A stretch of DNA of 64,000 bases from Brevundimonas sp. (GTDB lineage Bacteria; Pseudomonadota; Alphaproteobacteria; Caulobacterales; Caulobacteraceae): NCBI GenBank assembly GCA_016742215.1, contig JACVCC010000001.1, positions 372,001 through 436,000 on the forward strand, given 5' to 3'. Shown here one piece after another: positions 29,924-39,880 of this stretch. Positions within the stretch are counted from its first letter, which is position 1. Each line of letters opens with the position of its first letter. Under the pieces are notes generated by a model, which was given only the letters and a program-made list of their open reading frames with translations, searched no databases and was not told the origin of the DNA. Made by a program: the position numbers and the translations under genes.

Positions 29924-29956
29924 CCGTCACCCTCGGGTCAAGCCCGAGGGTGACGG
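29924..29956. repeat. Perfect 14-bp palindromic element (alphaproteobacterial REP-like or bidirectional hairpin)
   Basis: CCGTCACCCTCGGG-TCAAG-CCCGAGGGTGACGG. Confidence 0.7.
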
Positions 29957-30049
29957 CGTAGGGGGGCGGAGGGAGCGAGTGTGGGGCTCCCCGCATTTTT
30001 TCCGCGCGCCCCCTGCCATCGGCGGCGTTTCCGACTATTCAGACAGGCC

Positions 30050-31375
30050 ATGACCTATGACCTGATCGTTCGTGGCGGCGAAGTCGCAAATCATGCGGGA
30101 CGGGGGCTGGCGGATGTCGGCGTCCGGGACGGCCGCATCGTCTTCGTCGGCGACCTGTCGCAGGCTTCGGCCGGGGAGGTGTTCGACGCCACCGGCCTGA
30201 CGGTTCTGCCGGGCGTGATCGACACCCAGGTCCACTTCCGCGAGCCGGGACTGGAGTGGAAGGAAGACCTCGAGACCGGCTCACGCGCCGCCGCTTTGGG
30301 CGGGGTCACCGCCGTGTTCGAGATGCCGAACACCGAGCCGAACACTACCGATCCGGCGACGCTGGAAGACAAGCTGGATCGCGCCCGCGACCGCATGTGG
30401 ACCGACCACGCCTTCTACATCGGCGGCACCCACGAGAACGCCAAATACCTCGGCGAGCTGGAGCGCCTGCCGGGCTGCTGCGGCGTGAAGGTCTTCATGG
30501 GCGCCTCGACCGGCACCCTGCTGGTGGCCGACGACGACGGCGTGCGCGAGGTGCTGAGCCATGTGAAGCGCCGCGCCACCTTCCACTCCGAGGACGAATA
30601 CCGTCTGGTCGAGCGCCGCCCGCTGGCGCGCACCGGCGACTGGACCAGCCACCCGGAGGTCCGCGACCCCGAGAGCGCCATCATGTCGACCCGTCGCCTC
30701 GTGCGGCTGGCCCGCGAGACCGGCGCCCGGATCCACGTCCTGCACGTCACGACGGCCGAGGAGATCGACTTCCTGGCCCACAACAAGGACGTCGCGACCG
30801 TCGAGGTCACGCCCCAGCACCTGACGCTGGACGGCGACGAGGCCTATGCGCGGCTGAAGGGTCTGGCCCAGATGAACCCGCCGATCCGCAACGCGTATCA
30901 CATCGCGGGCCTGTGGCGCGGCATCGAGCACGGCGTCGCCGACGTGCTGGGCTCGGACCACGCGCCGCATACGCTGGAAGAGAAGGCGCGCCCGTATCCG
31001 GCCTCGCCGTCGGGCATGCCGGGGGTGCAGACGCTGGTGCCGGTCATGCTGACCCACGTCGCCAACGGCCGCCTGTCGCTGGACCGCTTCATCGACCTGA
31101 CCAGCCACGGCGCGAACCGGGTGTTCGGCATCGCCGGCAAGGGACGCATGGCCGAGGGCTATGACGCCGATCTGACCATCGTCGATCTGAAGGCGAAACA
31201 CGTCCTGAAGCACGAGGACATGGCGACCCGCTCGGCCTGGACGCCGTTCGACGGCATGGAGTGCACCGGCAAGGCGGTGGCCACCATCGTGCGCGGCCGG
31301 GTCGTGATGCGTGACGGAGAGCTGCAGGGTACGGCCCATGGGCAGGCGGTCCGCTTCCAGGAGACGCTGGCGTGA
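30050..31375 (+). CDS. pyrC: Dihydroorotase
   Basis: GVIDTQVHFREPGLEWKEDLETGSRAAALGGVTAVFEMPNT; LGSDHAPHTLEEK. Confidence 0.93.
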   Translation: MTYDLIVRGGEVANHAGRGLADVGVRDGRIVFVGDLSQASAGEVFDATGLTVLPGVIDTQVHFREPGLEWKEDLETGSRAAALGGVTAVFEMPNTEPNTTDPATLEDKLDRARDRMWTDHAFYIGGTHENAKYLGELERLPGCCGVKVFMGASTGTLLVADDDGVREVLSHVKRRATFHSEDEYRLVERRPLARTGDWTSHPEVRDPESAIMSTRRLVRLARETGARIHVLHVTTAEEIDFLAHNKDVATVEVTPQHLTLDGDEAYARLKGLAQMNPPIRNAYHIAGLWRGIEHGVADVLGSDHAPHTLEEKARPYPASPSGMPGVQTLVPVMLTHVANGRLSLDRFIDLTSHGANRVFGIAGKGRMAEGYDADLTIVDLKAKHVLKHEDMATRSAWTPFDGMECTGKAVATIVRGRVVMRDGELQGTAHGQAVRFQETLA

Positions 31376-31752
31376 GCGCGAGCATCCTCGTCGTCGACGA
31401 TGACGCCGAGCTGGCGGCCGCGGCCGTCCTGTTCCTGACGCAGGCGGGCTACGAGGCGCGGTCGGCTCCCAACGGCGCCGCGGCTCTGGTTCAGCTGGTC
31501 GATGCGCCGGTCGATCTGGTGCTGATGGACATCCGCATGCAGGGGATGGACGGGGTCGAGACCCTGCGCCGCATCCGCAAGTCGGGGAACGATGTGCCGG
31601 TGGTGATGATGACCGCCGACGGCCGGCCGGAGGTCGTGCGCGACGTTCTGGCCACCGGCGGCAACGGCTATCTGATGAAGCCGTTCGAGCCGGAAGACGT
31701 CATCGCGCGCGTCCGCAAGGCGCTGGACGCGGCGAAGATCGCGCCGCGCTAG
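31372..31752 (+). CDS. Stand-alone response-regulator receiver protein
   Basis: ILVVDDDAELAAAAVLFL, DLVLMDIRMQGMDGVETLRRI, MMTADG, YLMKPFEPED; GTG start overlaps pyrC stop. Confidence 0.93.
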   Translation: MSASILVVDDDAELAAAAVLFLTQAGYEARSAPNGAAALVQLVDAPVDLVLMDIRMQGMDGVETLRRIRKSGNDVPVVMMTADGRPEVVRDVLATGGNGYLMKPFEPEDVIARVRKALDAAKIAPR

Positions 31753-31758
31753 GGTCGG

Positions 31759-32136
31759 CTAGATCGAGAAGCTGACGCCGCAGCCGCAGCTGGACGCGGC
31801 GTTCGGGTTGCGAACCACGAACTGGGCGCCCGACAGGTCGTCGACGAAGGCGATCTCCGAACCCTTCAGGAAGGGCAGGGAGACCGGGTCGACCACGGCG
31901 GCCTGACCGTCGGCGCGGATCACGATGTCCCCGGCGTCCGCGGCCTCGATGAGTTCGAGCCGGTACTGGAAGCCCGAGCAGCCGCCGCCGTCGACGGCGA
32001 CCCGCAGCATGACCGGATGACCCTCGGCCTCGCCCAGCTTCGCCAGCCGGCGCGCGGCGCTGTCGGCCAGCGTCAGGCCGTGGCCGCCGGTCGAGGGCGA
32101 CAGTTCGAAGACGGGGGAGGCCAAGGGACTACTCAT
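31759..32136 (-). CDS. erpA: Iron-sulfur cluster insertion protein (A-type carrier)
   Basis: LRVAVDGGGCSGFQYRLEL...NPNAASSCGCGVSFSI. Confidence 0.93.
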   Translation of the reverse strand: MSSPLASPVFELSPSTGGHGLTLADSAARRLAKLGEAEGHPVMLRVAVDGGGCSGFQYRLELIEAADAGDIVIRADGQAAVVDPVSLPFLKGSEIAFVDDLSGAQFVVRNPNAASSCGCGVSFSI

Positions 32137-32191
32137 TGGACGGTGCTCACGCGGCTCTATATGAGGCGCGGACGGGCGTTCGCAAAGACCC

Positions 32192-33391
32192 GTGATCACA
32201 GACGAGCCGCCGACGTTGTTCCCCGAACGCGCACCCTGGGCCGAATACCCCGAACACAGCCGCGGCCGGCTGTCTCCCGAGCCGATCAGCCGCACCCGCA
32301 ACGCCTTCGCCCGCGACCGCGACCGCATCATCCATGCGACCGCCTTCCGTCGGCTGAAGGAGAAGACGCAGGTCTTCGTGGCGCATGAGGGCGACCACTA
32401 CCGCACCCGCCTGACCCACTCGCTGGAGGTGGCGCAGATCGCGCGGTCGCTGGCGCATGCGCTGCGGCTGGATACGGACCTCGCCGAGACGGTCGCGCTC
32501 GCGCACGATTTGGGCCACCCGCCGTTCGGACACGCGGGCGAGGACGAGCTTCAGGCGCAGATGCAGCCGTGGGGCGGCTTCGACCACAACGTCCAGACCT
32601 TCCGCGTCGTGACCAAGCTGGAGGAGCGCTATCCGCAGTTCGAGGGGCTGAACCTCAGCTGGGAGACGGCCGAGGGCGTGGTCAAGCACAACGGCCCGGT
32701 CAGCCATCGGCTCGGCGAACCCGCGTGGCAGGCCATCGCCGACTATGCGAAGGACTGGGACCTGCGGCTGGGGACCTTCGCCTCGCTGGAGGCGCAGGCG
32801 GCGGCCATCGCGGACGACATCGCCTACAACAACCATGACGTGGACGACGGGGTGCAGGCGGGACTGTTCACCCTGGACGACCTCGCCGATGTGCCGCTGA
32901 TCGGGCCTGTGCTGCATGGCGTGCGCAAGGACTGGCCGGGCATCGACGCCCGCATGGTGCGGATCGAGGCTGTGCGGCGGATGATCGGCGTGATGGTCGA
33001 GGACGTGCTGGCCGAGACCGAGGCCCGGATCGAGGCGGACGAGATCCGCTCGACCGAGGACGTGCGGATGGCGAAACGGACGCTGGTGTCGTTCTCGCCG
33101 GCTATGCTGGCGGACCTGGGCGTGCTGCGGAAGTTCCTGTTCGAGCGGATGTATCGCCACTACCGGGTCAACCGGACGCGCAGCCAGGCCCGGCGGATCC
33201 TCGGCGAGATGTTCCAGCTTTTCATGGCCGAGCCGGAAACCATGCCGCCGGAATGGTCGGGCAAGGCCATCAGCGGCGACGAGACCAAACGGGCTCGCGC
33301 CGTGTGCGACTACATCGCCGGCATGACCGACCGCTACGCCATTGAAGAGCATCGCAAGCTGTTCAGCCTCGACCTCGCCCTGGATCTGTGA
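32192..33391 (+). CDS. dgt: Deoxyguanosinetriphosphate triphosphohydrolase-like protein
   Basis: [48 protein letters not shown] (HD domain). Confidence 0.95.
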   Translation: MITDEPPTLFPERAPWAEYPEHSRGRLSPEPISRTRNAFARDRDRIIHATAFRRLKEKTQVFVAHEGDHYRTRLTHSLEVAQIARSLAHALRLDTDLAETVALAHDLGHPPFGHAGEDELQAQMQPWGGFDHNVQTFRVVTKLEERYPQFEGLNLSWETAEGVVKHNGPVSHRLGEPAWQAIADYAKDWDLRLGTFASLEAQAAAIADDIAYNNHDVDDGVQAGLFTLDDLADVPLIGPVLHGVRKDWPGIDARMVRIEAVRRMIGVMVEDVLAETEARIEADEIRSTEDVRMAKRTLVSFSPAMLADLGVLRKFLFERMYRHYRVNRTRSQARRILGEMFQLFMAEPETMPPEWSGKAISGDETKRARAVCDYIAGMTDRYAIEEHRKLFSLDLALDL

Positions 33392-33427
33392 TTCGTAAGG
33401 TCGCCGGGGCGGGTTAGGATGCTGTCC

Positions 33428-33449
33428 GGCCGCGCCGATTCGCGCGGCC
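33428..33449. terminator. GC-rich hairpin downstream of dgt
   Basis: GGCCGCGC-CGATTC-GCGCGGCC; no T-tract. Confidence 0.35.
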
Positions 33450-33468
33450 GCTCCTGAAAGGCGCGGTC

Positions 33469-34230
33469 ATGTCCCACGAAGATCCCTATCGTCCGAACCC
33501 GGGTCGCGACCGTGGCGCCTATACGCCACCGACCGAGGACGACCTGCCCTTCAACCGGCAGGGCTACGACCCGCGCCGGGGCGGCGGCGGAGGGGGCGGC
33601 GGCAAGGCTCCGCCGATGACGCTGATCATCTCGGCCGTAGTCCTGCTGCTGCTGATCATCGCCGTGGTGGTCTATTACCGCGCCGGGCCGCGCGCCTCGG
33701 GCGATGCGCCGCCGGCCGTGGGCCGCGAGGTCGGAGCGATGAAGGCCGATGCGCCGATCGACGCCCAGCCGATCGACCCGGAAGCCGGCATCGACGTCTA
33801 TTCCAACGCCCAGACCCCGACCGACGCTCCGACCTTCACTCCGCCGCCTGAGACGCCGCAGCCGCGCCCCGCGCCGCAGCCGGATCCGATCGTCGCCGCC
33901 CCGCTGCCGTCGGCGACCACGCCCGCGACCCGCCCGGCCACTCCGCCGGCCGAGAAGGCCGAGCCGCGGCCGGCCGCGCCCGCCGCCGGCGGAACCTCCG
34001 CCGTCCAGATCGGCGCCTTCTCGACCCCGGCCATCGCCGAGCGCGAGTACGCCTCGGTCGTCGGCCGCTATTCGCAGTTCACCTCGGGCGCCAGCCGCCG
34101 GGTGCAGGAAGTCACGGCCTCGAACGGCAACACCGTCTATCGCACCACGGTGACCGGCCTGAGCCGCGAGCAGGCGGCCGGCCTGTGCAGCGCCATCAAG
34201 GCGTCCGGCGGCGACTGCATCGTTCGGTGA
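33469..34230 (+). CDS. SPOR domain-containing protein
   Basis: Single TM, Pro-rich linker, C-terminal AVQIGAFSTPAIAEREYASVVGRYSQF...AGLCSAIKASGGDCIV. Confidence 0.9.
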   Translation: MSHEDPYRPNPGRDRGAYTPPTEDDLPFNRQGYDPRRGGGGGGGGKAPPMTLIISAVVLLLLIIAVVVYYRAGPRASGDAPPAVGREVGAMKADAPIDAQPIDPEAGIDVYSNAQTPTDAPTFTPPPETPQPRPAPQPDPIVAAPLPSATTPATRPATPPAEKAEPRPAAPAAGGTSAVQIGAFSTPAIAEREYASVVGRYSQFTSGASRRVQEVTASNGNTVYRTTVTGLSREQAAGLCSAIKASGGDCIVR

Positions 34231-35270
34231 CGACGGCCGCGATCTACGGCTGCGAGGGCCATCGGCTGACCGAGGCGGAGAAGGCCTTCTTCGCCGAGGT
34301 CCGGCCGTGGGGCTTCATCCTGTTCCGGCGCAACGTCGGGAGCCCGGACCAGCTGCGCGCCCTGACCGCCGAGCTGCGGGCCTGCATCGACAACCCTGAC
34401 GCCCCCATCCTGATCGATCAGGAAGGCGGCCGGGTGCAGCGGATGGGGCCGCCGCACTGGCCCAAATACCCACCGGGCGACGCCTATCTGAAGGCGACGA
34501 ACGATCCGCTTGCCGCGCGCGAGCTGGCCCGGCTGGGCGCCCGGCTGATGGCGCATGACCTGAAAGAGGTCGGCATCAACGTCGACTGCGTGCCGGTGCT
34601 GGATGTGCCGGTGCCCGGCGCTCACGACATCATCGGCGACCGCGCCTATGCCCGCGATCCGGCGACGGTGGCGCAGCTGGGCCGGGCGGCCGCCGAAGGG
34701 CTGCTGGCGGGCGGCGTCCTGCCGGTGATCAAGCACATGCCCGGCCACGGCCGCGCTTTCGCCGACACGCACAAGGAGCTGCCGACGGTCCATGCGGACC
34801 TCGAGACGCTGGACGCCTGGGACTTCGCGCCATTCAAAGCGCTGTCGGACATGCCGATCGGCATGACGGCGCACATCGTCTTCACCGCCATCGACAGGAA
34901 GCGGCCGGCGACCCAGTCCCGGAAGGCGATCAGGCTGATCCGCGAACGGCTGGGCTTCGGCGGCCTGCTGCTGTCCGACGATCTGGTGATGAACGCCCTG
35001 TCCGGCACCCTGACCGAACGGGCGGAGAAGTCGCTGAAGGCAGGCTGCGATCTGGTGATCCACTGGAACGGGATCATGGAAGAGATGAAGCAGGTGGCCG
35101 CGGGCGTCGGGAAGCTGAAGGGCGGGGCCGCGCGCCGCGCCGAGGCCGCCCTTGCGCGCATCGTCCACACACCCGAGCCACTGGATGTCCACGAGGCCCG
35201 CCTCCGCTTCGGCGCGGCGATGGCCGGTCGGCTGGATGCGGCCAGGGGGCCGGATGTGGCGGAGGCCTGA
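34227..35270 (+). CDS. nagZ: Beta-N-acetylhexosaminidase (GH3)
   Basis: GFILFRRNVGSPDQLRAL, LIDQEGGRVQRM, KHMPGHGRAFADTHKELP; GTG start overlaps upstream stop. Confidence 0.93.
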   Translation: MTTAAIYGCEGHRLTEAEKAFFAEVRPWGFILFRRNVGSPDQLRALTAELRACIDNPDAPILIDQEGGRVQRMGPPHWPKYPPGDAYLKATNDPLAARELARLGARLMAHDLKEVGINVDCVPVLDVPVPGAHDIIGDRAYARDPATVAQLGRAAAEGLLAGGVLPVIKHMPGHGRAFADTHKELPTVHADLETLDAWDFAPFKALSDMPIGMTAHIVFTAIDRKRPATQSRKAIRLIRERLGFGGLLLSDDLVMNALSGTLTERAEKSLKAGCDLVIHWNGIMEEMKQVAAGVGKLKGGAARRAEAALARIVHTPEPLDVHEARLRFGAAMAGRLDAARGPDVAEA

Positions 35271-35272
35271 GG

Positions 35273-36106
35273 GTGACCGAAGCCTTCCAGCCCAATCTGG
35301 ATTTTCAGGCCGTCGACCAGGCGGATGAGCGCGACGCCTTTGTCGTGGATCTGGAGGGCTATGAAGGCCCGTTGCACGTGCTGCTGGCGCTGGCGCGGAC
35401 GCAGAAAGTCGATTTGCTGAAGCTGTCCATCACCCGGCTGGCGGAACAGTATCTGGCCTTCGTTCACGAGGCCCGGCGGCGCAATTTCGCGCTGGCGGCC
35501 GACTATCTCGTGATGGCGTCGTGGCTGGCCTATCTGAAGTCCCGCCTGCTGCTGCCGCGCAACGAGAAGGCCAAGAGCGACGAACTGCCGGCCGAGGAAA
35601 TGGCCATGGCGCTGGCCTTCCGGCTGCAGAAGCTGGAGGCCATGCGCAAGGCGGTTGAGGCGATCCAGTCGCGACCGCAGCTGAAGCGCGACGTCTTCAC
35701 CCGCGGCGATCCCGAGGCTTTGGTCATCGTGCCGTCCGACCGGATCGACGCCAGCCTGTATGAGCTGATGGCCGCCTATGTCACCCAGCGCCGTCGCGAG
35801 GAGCAGCGCCGCTACAATCCCGGTCAGCGGGTCGAGGCCTTCCAGCTGGAGGCCGCGCGCGACTGGCTGCGCGAGGTGCTGCCGCGTCTGGAGCAGTGGA
35901 CGCCGCTGGACCGCATCGCGCCGGAGAAGCACGGGGAGGAGGGCCCCTCGCAGGCCAGCTTTACCGCCTCGACCCTGTCGGCCAGTCTGGAGCTGGTGAA
36001 GGAGGGGGCGATGGACGTGAAACAGGCCGAGGCGTTCGCCGACATCTTCCTGAAGCGGCGCGGGCAGGGTCCGGGGCAGGCCCAGCCGCTGGAGCTGACG
36101 CCGTGA
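35273..36106 (+). CDS. scpA: Segregation and condensation protein A
   Basis: FVVDLEGYEGPLHVLLALARTQKVDLLKLSITRLAEQYL...LVMASWLAYLKSRLLLP. Confidence 0.93.
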   Translation: MTEAFQPNLDFQAVDQADERDAFVVDLEGYEGPLHVLLALARTQKVDLLKLSITRLAEQYLAFVHEARRRNFALAADYLVMASWLAYLKSRLLLPRNEKAKSDELPAEEMAMALAFRLQKLEAMRKAVEAIQSRPQLKRDVFTRGDPEALVIVPSDRIDASLYELMAAYVTQRRREEQRRYNPGQRVEAFQLEAARDWLREVLPRLEQWTPLDRIAPEKHGEEGPSQASFTASTLSASLELVKEGAMDVKQAEAFADIFLKRRGQGPGQAQPLELTP

Positions 36107-36765
36107 GCCTGCAGTTCGCCCCCGACCACATGGAGATCGAGCGCCGGGTCGAGGCCCTGCTGTTCGCCGCCGCCGGGCCGCTGTCGGCCGCTGAGATCGC
36201 GCGGCGTCTGCCCGAGGGCGCGGACGTGGGTGGAGCCATCTCGGCCCTGCGCGAACGCTATCAGGGGCGGGGCGTCGAGCTGGAGTGCGTCGCCGACCGT
36301 TGGCGTTTCCGCACCGCGCCGGATCTCAGCTTCATGATGACCGAAGAGCGGGAGGAGCCGCGCCGGCTGTCCAAGGCCGCGCTCGAGACCCTGTCGATCA
36401 TCGCCTATCACCAGCCCTGCACCCGCGCCGAGATCGAGAGCGTGCGCGGCGTGTCCCTGTCCAAGGGCACGCTGGACCTGCTGCTGGAGATGGGGTTCGT
36501 GAAGCTGAAAGGGCGTCGCCGCACGCCCGGCCGGCCGGTCACCTACGGTACGACGGACAAGTTCCTCGAACACTTCAGCCTGGCCAGCCTCTACGACCTG
36601 CCCGGCGTGCAGGAGATGAAGGCCGCCGGCCTTCTGGACCTGTCCATCCCGGTCGGCTTCGAGGTGCCCGACCCGACGCGGGCGTCCGACGAGGACGAAA
36701 CGCCGCTGCTGCCGGGCGAGGAGGACTCGCCGGAGTTTGCGCAGGATTTTGTGAGCGAGGACTGA
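36103..36765 (+). CDS. scpB: Segregation and condensation protein B
   Basis: IERRVEALLFAAAGPLSAAEIARRLP; LSKAALETLSIIAYHQPCTRAEIESVRGV; GTG start overlaps scpA stop. Confidence 0.93.
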   Translation: MSLQFAPDHMEIERRVEALLFAAAGPLSAAEIARRLPEGADVGGAISALRERYQGRGVELECVADRWRFRTAPDLSFMMTEEREEPRRLSKAALETLSIIAYHQPCTRAEIESVRGVSLSKGTLDLLLEMGFVKLKGRRRTPGRPVTYGTTDKFLEHFSLASLYDLPGVQEMKAAGLLDLSIPVGFEVPDPTRASDEDETPLLPGEEDSPEFAQDFVSED

Positions 36766-36806
36766 GGGCGGGGCTCCAGCGCTCGGAGGTCCATTCCCGT
36801 GTTTGG

Positions 36807-36913
36807 GAAGTGATTAGTGGCTAGTGATTAGTGGCTGCGAGTTCGCTGATCGCGGTTAGCCTGGCGCCGGTGGCGACCGTATCTCCCACTAACCACTAGC
36901 CACTAATCACTTC
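36807..36913. repeat. Long inverted repeat with internal 14-nt tandem duplication
   Basis: 28-nt arms GAAGTGATTAGTGGCTAGTGATTAGTGG / CCACTAACCACTAGCCACTAATCACTTC, 27/28 complementary, 51-nt spacer. Confidence 0.9.
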
Positions 36914-36968
36914 ACGCGCTCCGCAGCCGGATGATGCATTCGCGTCGAACCCCTGCTAACCCGCTTGG

Positions 36969-38399
36969 ATGATCGCACGCCTTCGCCCCGTTCCGTTCGA
37001 CCTCGGTCCCGTCCACTTCGTCGGCATCGGCGGCATCGGCATGAGCGGCATCGCCGAGATCATGCTGAAGATCGGCTATTCGGTGCAGGGCTCGGACGCC
37101 AAGGCCTCGGCCAATACCGAGCGGCTGGAGAAGCTGGGCGCGAAGATCTTCATCGGTCACGACAGCGCCAACGTCAGCGAAGGCGTCTCGGCCGTCGTCT
37201 ATTCGACCGCGGTGAAAGCCTCGAACCCCGAGATGATGGCCGCCCGCGAGCGCCGCATCCCGCTGGTTCGCCGCGCCGAGATGCTGGCCGAGCTGATGCG
37301 CCTGCAGTTCTCGATCGCCGTCGGCGGCACCCATGGCAAGACGACGACGACCTCGATGGTCGCGGCCCTGCTGGACGCCGCGGGCCTCGACCCGACGGTG
37401 GTCAACGGCGGGATCATCAACGCCTATGGCACCAACGCCAAGGTCGGCGACGGCGACTGGATCGTGGTCGAGGCCGACGAGAGCGACGGCAGCTTCCTGC
37501 GCCTGAAGTCGACGGTGGCGATCGTCACCAACATCGACCCCGAGCATCTGGACCACTACGGCGACTTCGACGGCGTGCGGAAGGCGTTCGTGGACTTCGT
37601 CGAGAACATTCCCTTCTACGGCTTCGCGGCGGTCTGTCTGGACCACCCGGAGGTCCAGCGCCTGGTCGCCTCGATCGATAACCGGCGTCTGGTCACCTAC
37701 GGCCTGAACCCGCAAGCCATGGTTCGCGCCGACAACTGCGACATGGGCCCCGACGGCTGCCGCTTCGACGTGGTGATCCAGCAGCAGGGCCTGGCCGCGC
37801 TGGACGAGCCGATCCGCATCTCCGGCCTGCACCTGCCGATGGCCGGCTGGCACAATGTCTCCAACGCCCTGGCCGCCATCGCCGTGGCGCGCGAGCTGGA
37901 CGTGTCGGACGAAGCCATCAAGACCGGTCTGGCCGGCTTTGGCGGGGTCAAGCGCCGCTTCACCACCACGGGCGTGGCCAATGGCGTGCGGGTCATCGAC
38001 GACTACGGCCACCACCCGGTCGAGATCGCCGCCGTGCTGAAGGCCGCCCGTCAGGTGGCCGAGGGGCGGGTGATCGCCGTGGTCCAGCCGCACCGCTACA
38101 CCCGCTTGCGCGACCTGATGGAGGAGTTCTCGACCTGCTTCTCCGACGCTGACGCGGTCTTCGTCGCCGACGTCTATCCGGCCGGCGAAAACCCCATCGA
38201 AGGCGTCGACAAGCACGCGCTGGTCGACGGCATTCGTCGCTTCGGCCACCGTCAGGTCCAGCCGCTGGAGAACGCCGCAGTCCTGCCGCGCGCGATCAGG
38301 GAAGAGGCGAAGGCCGGCGATCTGGTCGTGCTGCTGGGCGCCGGCGACATCACCAGCTGGGCCTACGCCCTGCCGGCGCAGCTGGAGGCGCTGGGGTGA
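36969..38399 (+). CDS. murC: UDP-N-acetylmuramate--L-alanine ligase
   Basis: [44 protein letters not shown]. Confidence 0.97.
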   Translation: MIARLRPVPFDLGPVHFVGIGGIGMSGIAEIMLKIGYSVQGSDAKASANTERLEKLGAKIFIGHDSANVSEGVSAVVYSTAVKASNPEMMAARERRIPLVRRAEMLAELMRLQFSIAVGGTHGKTTTTSMVAALLDAAGLDPTVVNGGIINAYGTNAKVGDGDWIVVEADESDGSFLRLKSTVAIVTNIDPEHLDHYGDFDGVRKAFVDFVENIPFYGFAAVCLDHPEVQRLVASIDNRRLVTYGLNPQAMVRADNCDMGPDGCRFDVVIQQQGLAALDEPIRISGLHLPMAGWHNVSNALAAIAVARELDVSDEAIKTGLAGFGGVKRRFTTTGVANGVRVIDDYGHHPVEIAAVLKAARQVAEGRVIAVVQPHRYTRLRDLMEEFSTCFSDADAVFVADVYPAGENPIEGVDKHALVDGIRRFGHRQVQPLENAAVLPRAIREEAKAGDLVVLLGAGDITSWAYALPAQLEALG

Positions 38400-38863
38400 G
38401 CGAACAGAGCGCGCGCCTGCTCGCGGCGCTCTGGCCCGACAGCGTCGCCGGCCACGACCACGAGATCCGCTATCTCGGCGGCAATCTGCGCGAGGCGCTG
38501 GCCCACTACCGGGTCCTGTTTCCGGAACTGATCAGCTATCGGGGCGGCCTGTTTATCGAGAGCCATTTCGATCAGCAGACCATTGATGAAATCCTGGACG
38601 CCTCGGCCTTCGGCGGAGGGGAGGACCCGATCGCCGCGGCGGAACAGCACGTCAACGCCGTCGCGCTGTCGGCCGAGGATGATCAGGCCCATTTCGACAT
38701 CGAGATCGCGAAGGCGAACGCCGCGGCCATCGGCTGGGTCTGGACGCAGTGGATCCGCGACACCTATGCGGTGGAGGTTCGCATCGAGACCTCGATCTCG
38801 GCCGCCGACGACTGCATGATCTGGTTTGAATCCAGCCCGACCGAAGAGGCACGCCTTGGCTGA
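38396..38863 (+). CDS. Hypothetical protein embedded between murC and murB
   Basis: 155 aa, GTG start overlaps murC stop and its 3' end overlaps the murB start; Trp/acidic-rich. Confidence 0.75.
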   Translation: MSEQSARLLAALWPDSVAGHDHEIRYLGGNLREALAHYRVLFPELISYRGGLFIESHFDQQTIDEILDASAFGGGEDPIAAAEQHVNAVALSAEDDQAHFDIEIAKANAAAIGWVWTQWIRDTYAVEVRIETSISAADDCMIWFESSPTEEARLG

Positions 38864-39764
38864 CACCTACCCCGAAGTCCGCGGCAAGCTGCTGCTGAAC
38901 GAGCCGCTGGGGCCCTACACCTGGTTCCGGGTGGGCGGAGCGGCGGATGCGCTGTTCATCCCGGCGGACGCCGACGATCTGGCCGACTTCCTGAAGGCGC
39001 TGGACCCGGCTGTGCCGGTGACCGTGCTGGGTGTCGGTTCCAACGTCATCGTGCGCGACGGCGGGGTCGAGGGCGTGGTCGTCCGTCTGGCGGGGCGCCC
39101 CTGGGCTCAGGTGACGGCCGACGGCGAAACCATCACCGCCGGGGCGGGCGCGCTGGATTCCATGGTGGCCAAGGCCTCGGCAAAGGCCGGTCTGGCAGGG
39201 CTGGAGTTCTACGCCGGCATTCCGGGCACCATCGGCGGCGCCCTGACCATGAACGCGGGCTGCTACGGCTCGGAGACCAAGGATGTGCTGGTCTCGGCGC
39301 GCGGCGTGACGCGGGCCGGGGAGTGGGTCGAGTATGCGCTGGCCGATTTCGGCTACACCTACCGCCACAGCGTCGTGCCCGAGAACGAGATCATCTGGGT
39401 CGAGGCGACCTATCGCGGGACCGCGGACGCGCCGGAGGCCGTGCAGGCCCGGATCGACGAGATCACCAGCCGTCGCGAACAGACCCAGCCGATCCGCGAC
39501 AAGACCGGCGGCTCGACCTTCAAGAACCCCGAGGGTCACTCCTCGTGGAAGCTGGTCGACGAGGCCGGCTGGCGCGGCAAGCTGCACGTGGTGAACGGCG
39601 GCGGGGCGAAGTTCAGCGAGCTGCACTCCAACTTCATGATCAACCCCGGCGAGGCGACCGCCGCTGACATCGAGGGTCTGGGCGAGGCTGTCCGCGCCGA
39701 CGTGAAGGCCAAGACCGGCGTCCAGCTGGACTGGGAGATCAAGCGGATCGGCCGCAAGGGCTGA
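38856..39764 (+). CDS. murB: UDP-N-acetylenolpyruvoylglucosamine reductase
   Basis: [56 protein letters not shown] start inferred. Confidence 0.95.
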   Translation: MADTYPEVRGKLLLNEPLGPYTWFRVGGAADALFIPADADDLADFLKALDPAVPVTVLGVGSNVIVRDGGVEGVVVRLAGRPWAQVTADGETITAGAGALDSMVAKASAKAGLAGLEFYAGIPGTIGGALTMNAGCYGSETKDVLVSARGVTRAGEWVEYALADFGYTYRHSVVPENEIIWVEATYRGTADAPEAVQARIDEITSRREQTQPIRDKTGGSTFKNPEGHSSWKLVDEAGWRGKLHVVNGGGAKFSELHSNFMINPGEATAADIEGLGEAVRADVKAKTGVQLDWEIKRIGRKG

Positions 39765-39813
39765 TCTGCGGATAGGGGATCACCCCCAATTTATCTCGCG
39801 CGGGCGGGGTTCT

Positions 39814-39831
39814 GGTTAAGGCTTCTTAACC
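39814..39831. promoter_or_regulatory. TTAA-N6-TTAA dyad upstream of ddlB, CtrA-box-like
   Basis: GGTTAAG-GCTT-CTTAACC; spacing 6, not the canonical 7. Confidence 0.3.
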
Positions 39832-39880
39832 GTCCCCGCGGCAATCGGTTGAGGGGCGCTGAAGATGCCCGGAGCCGATC

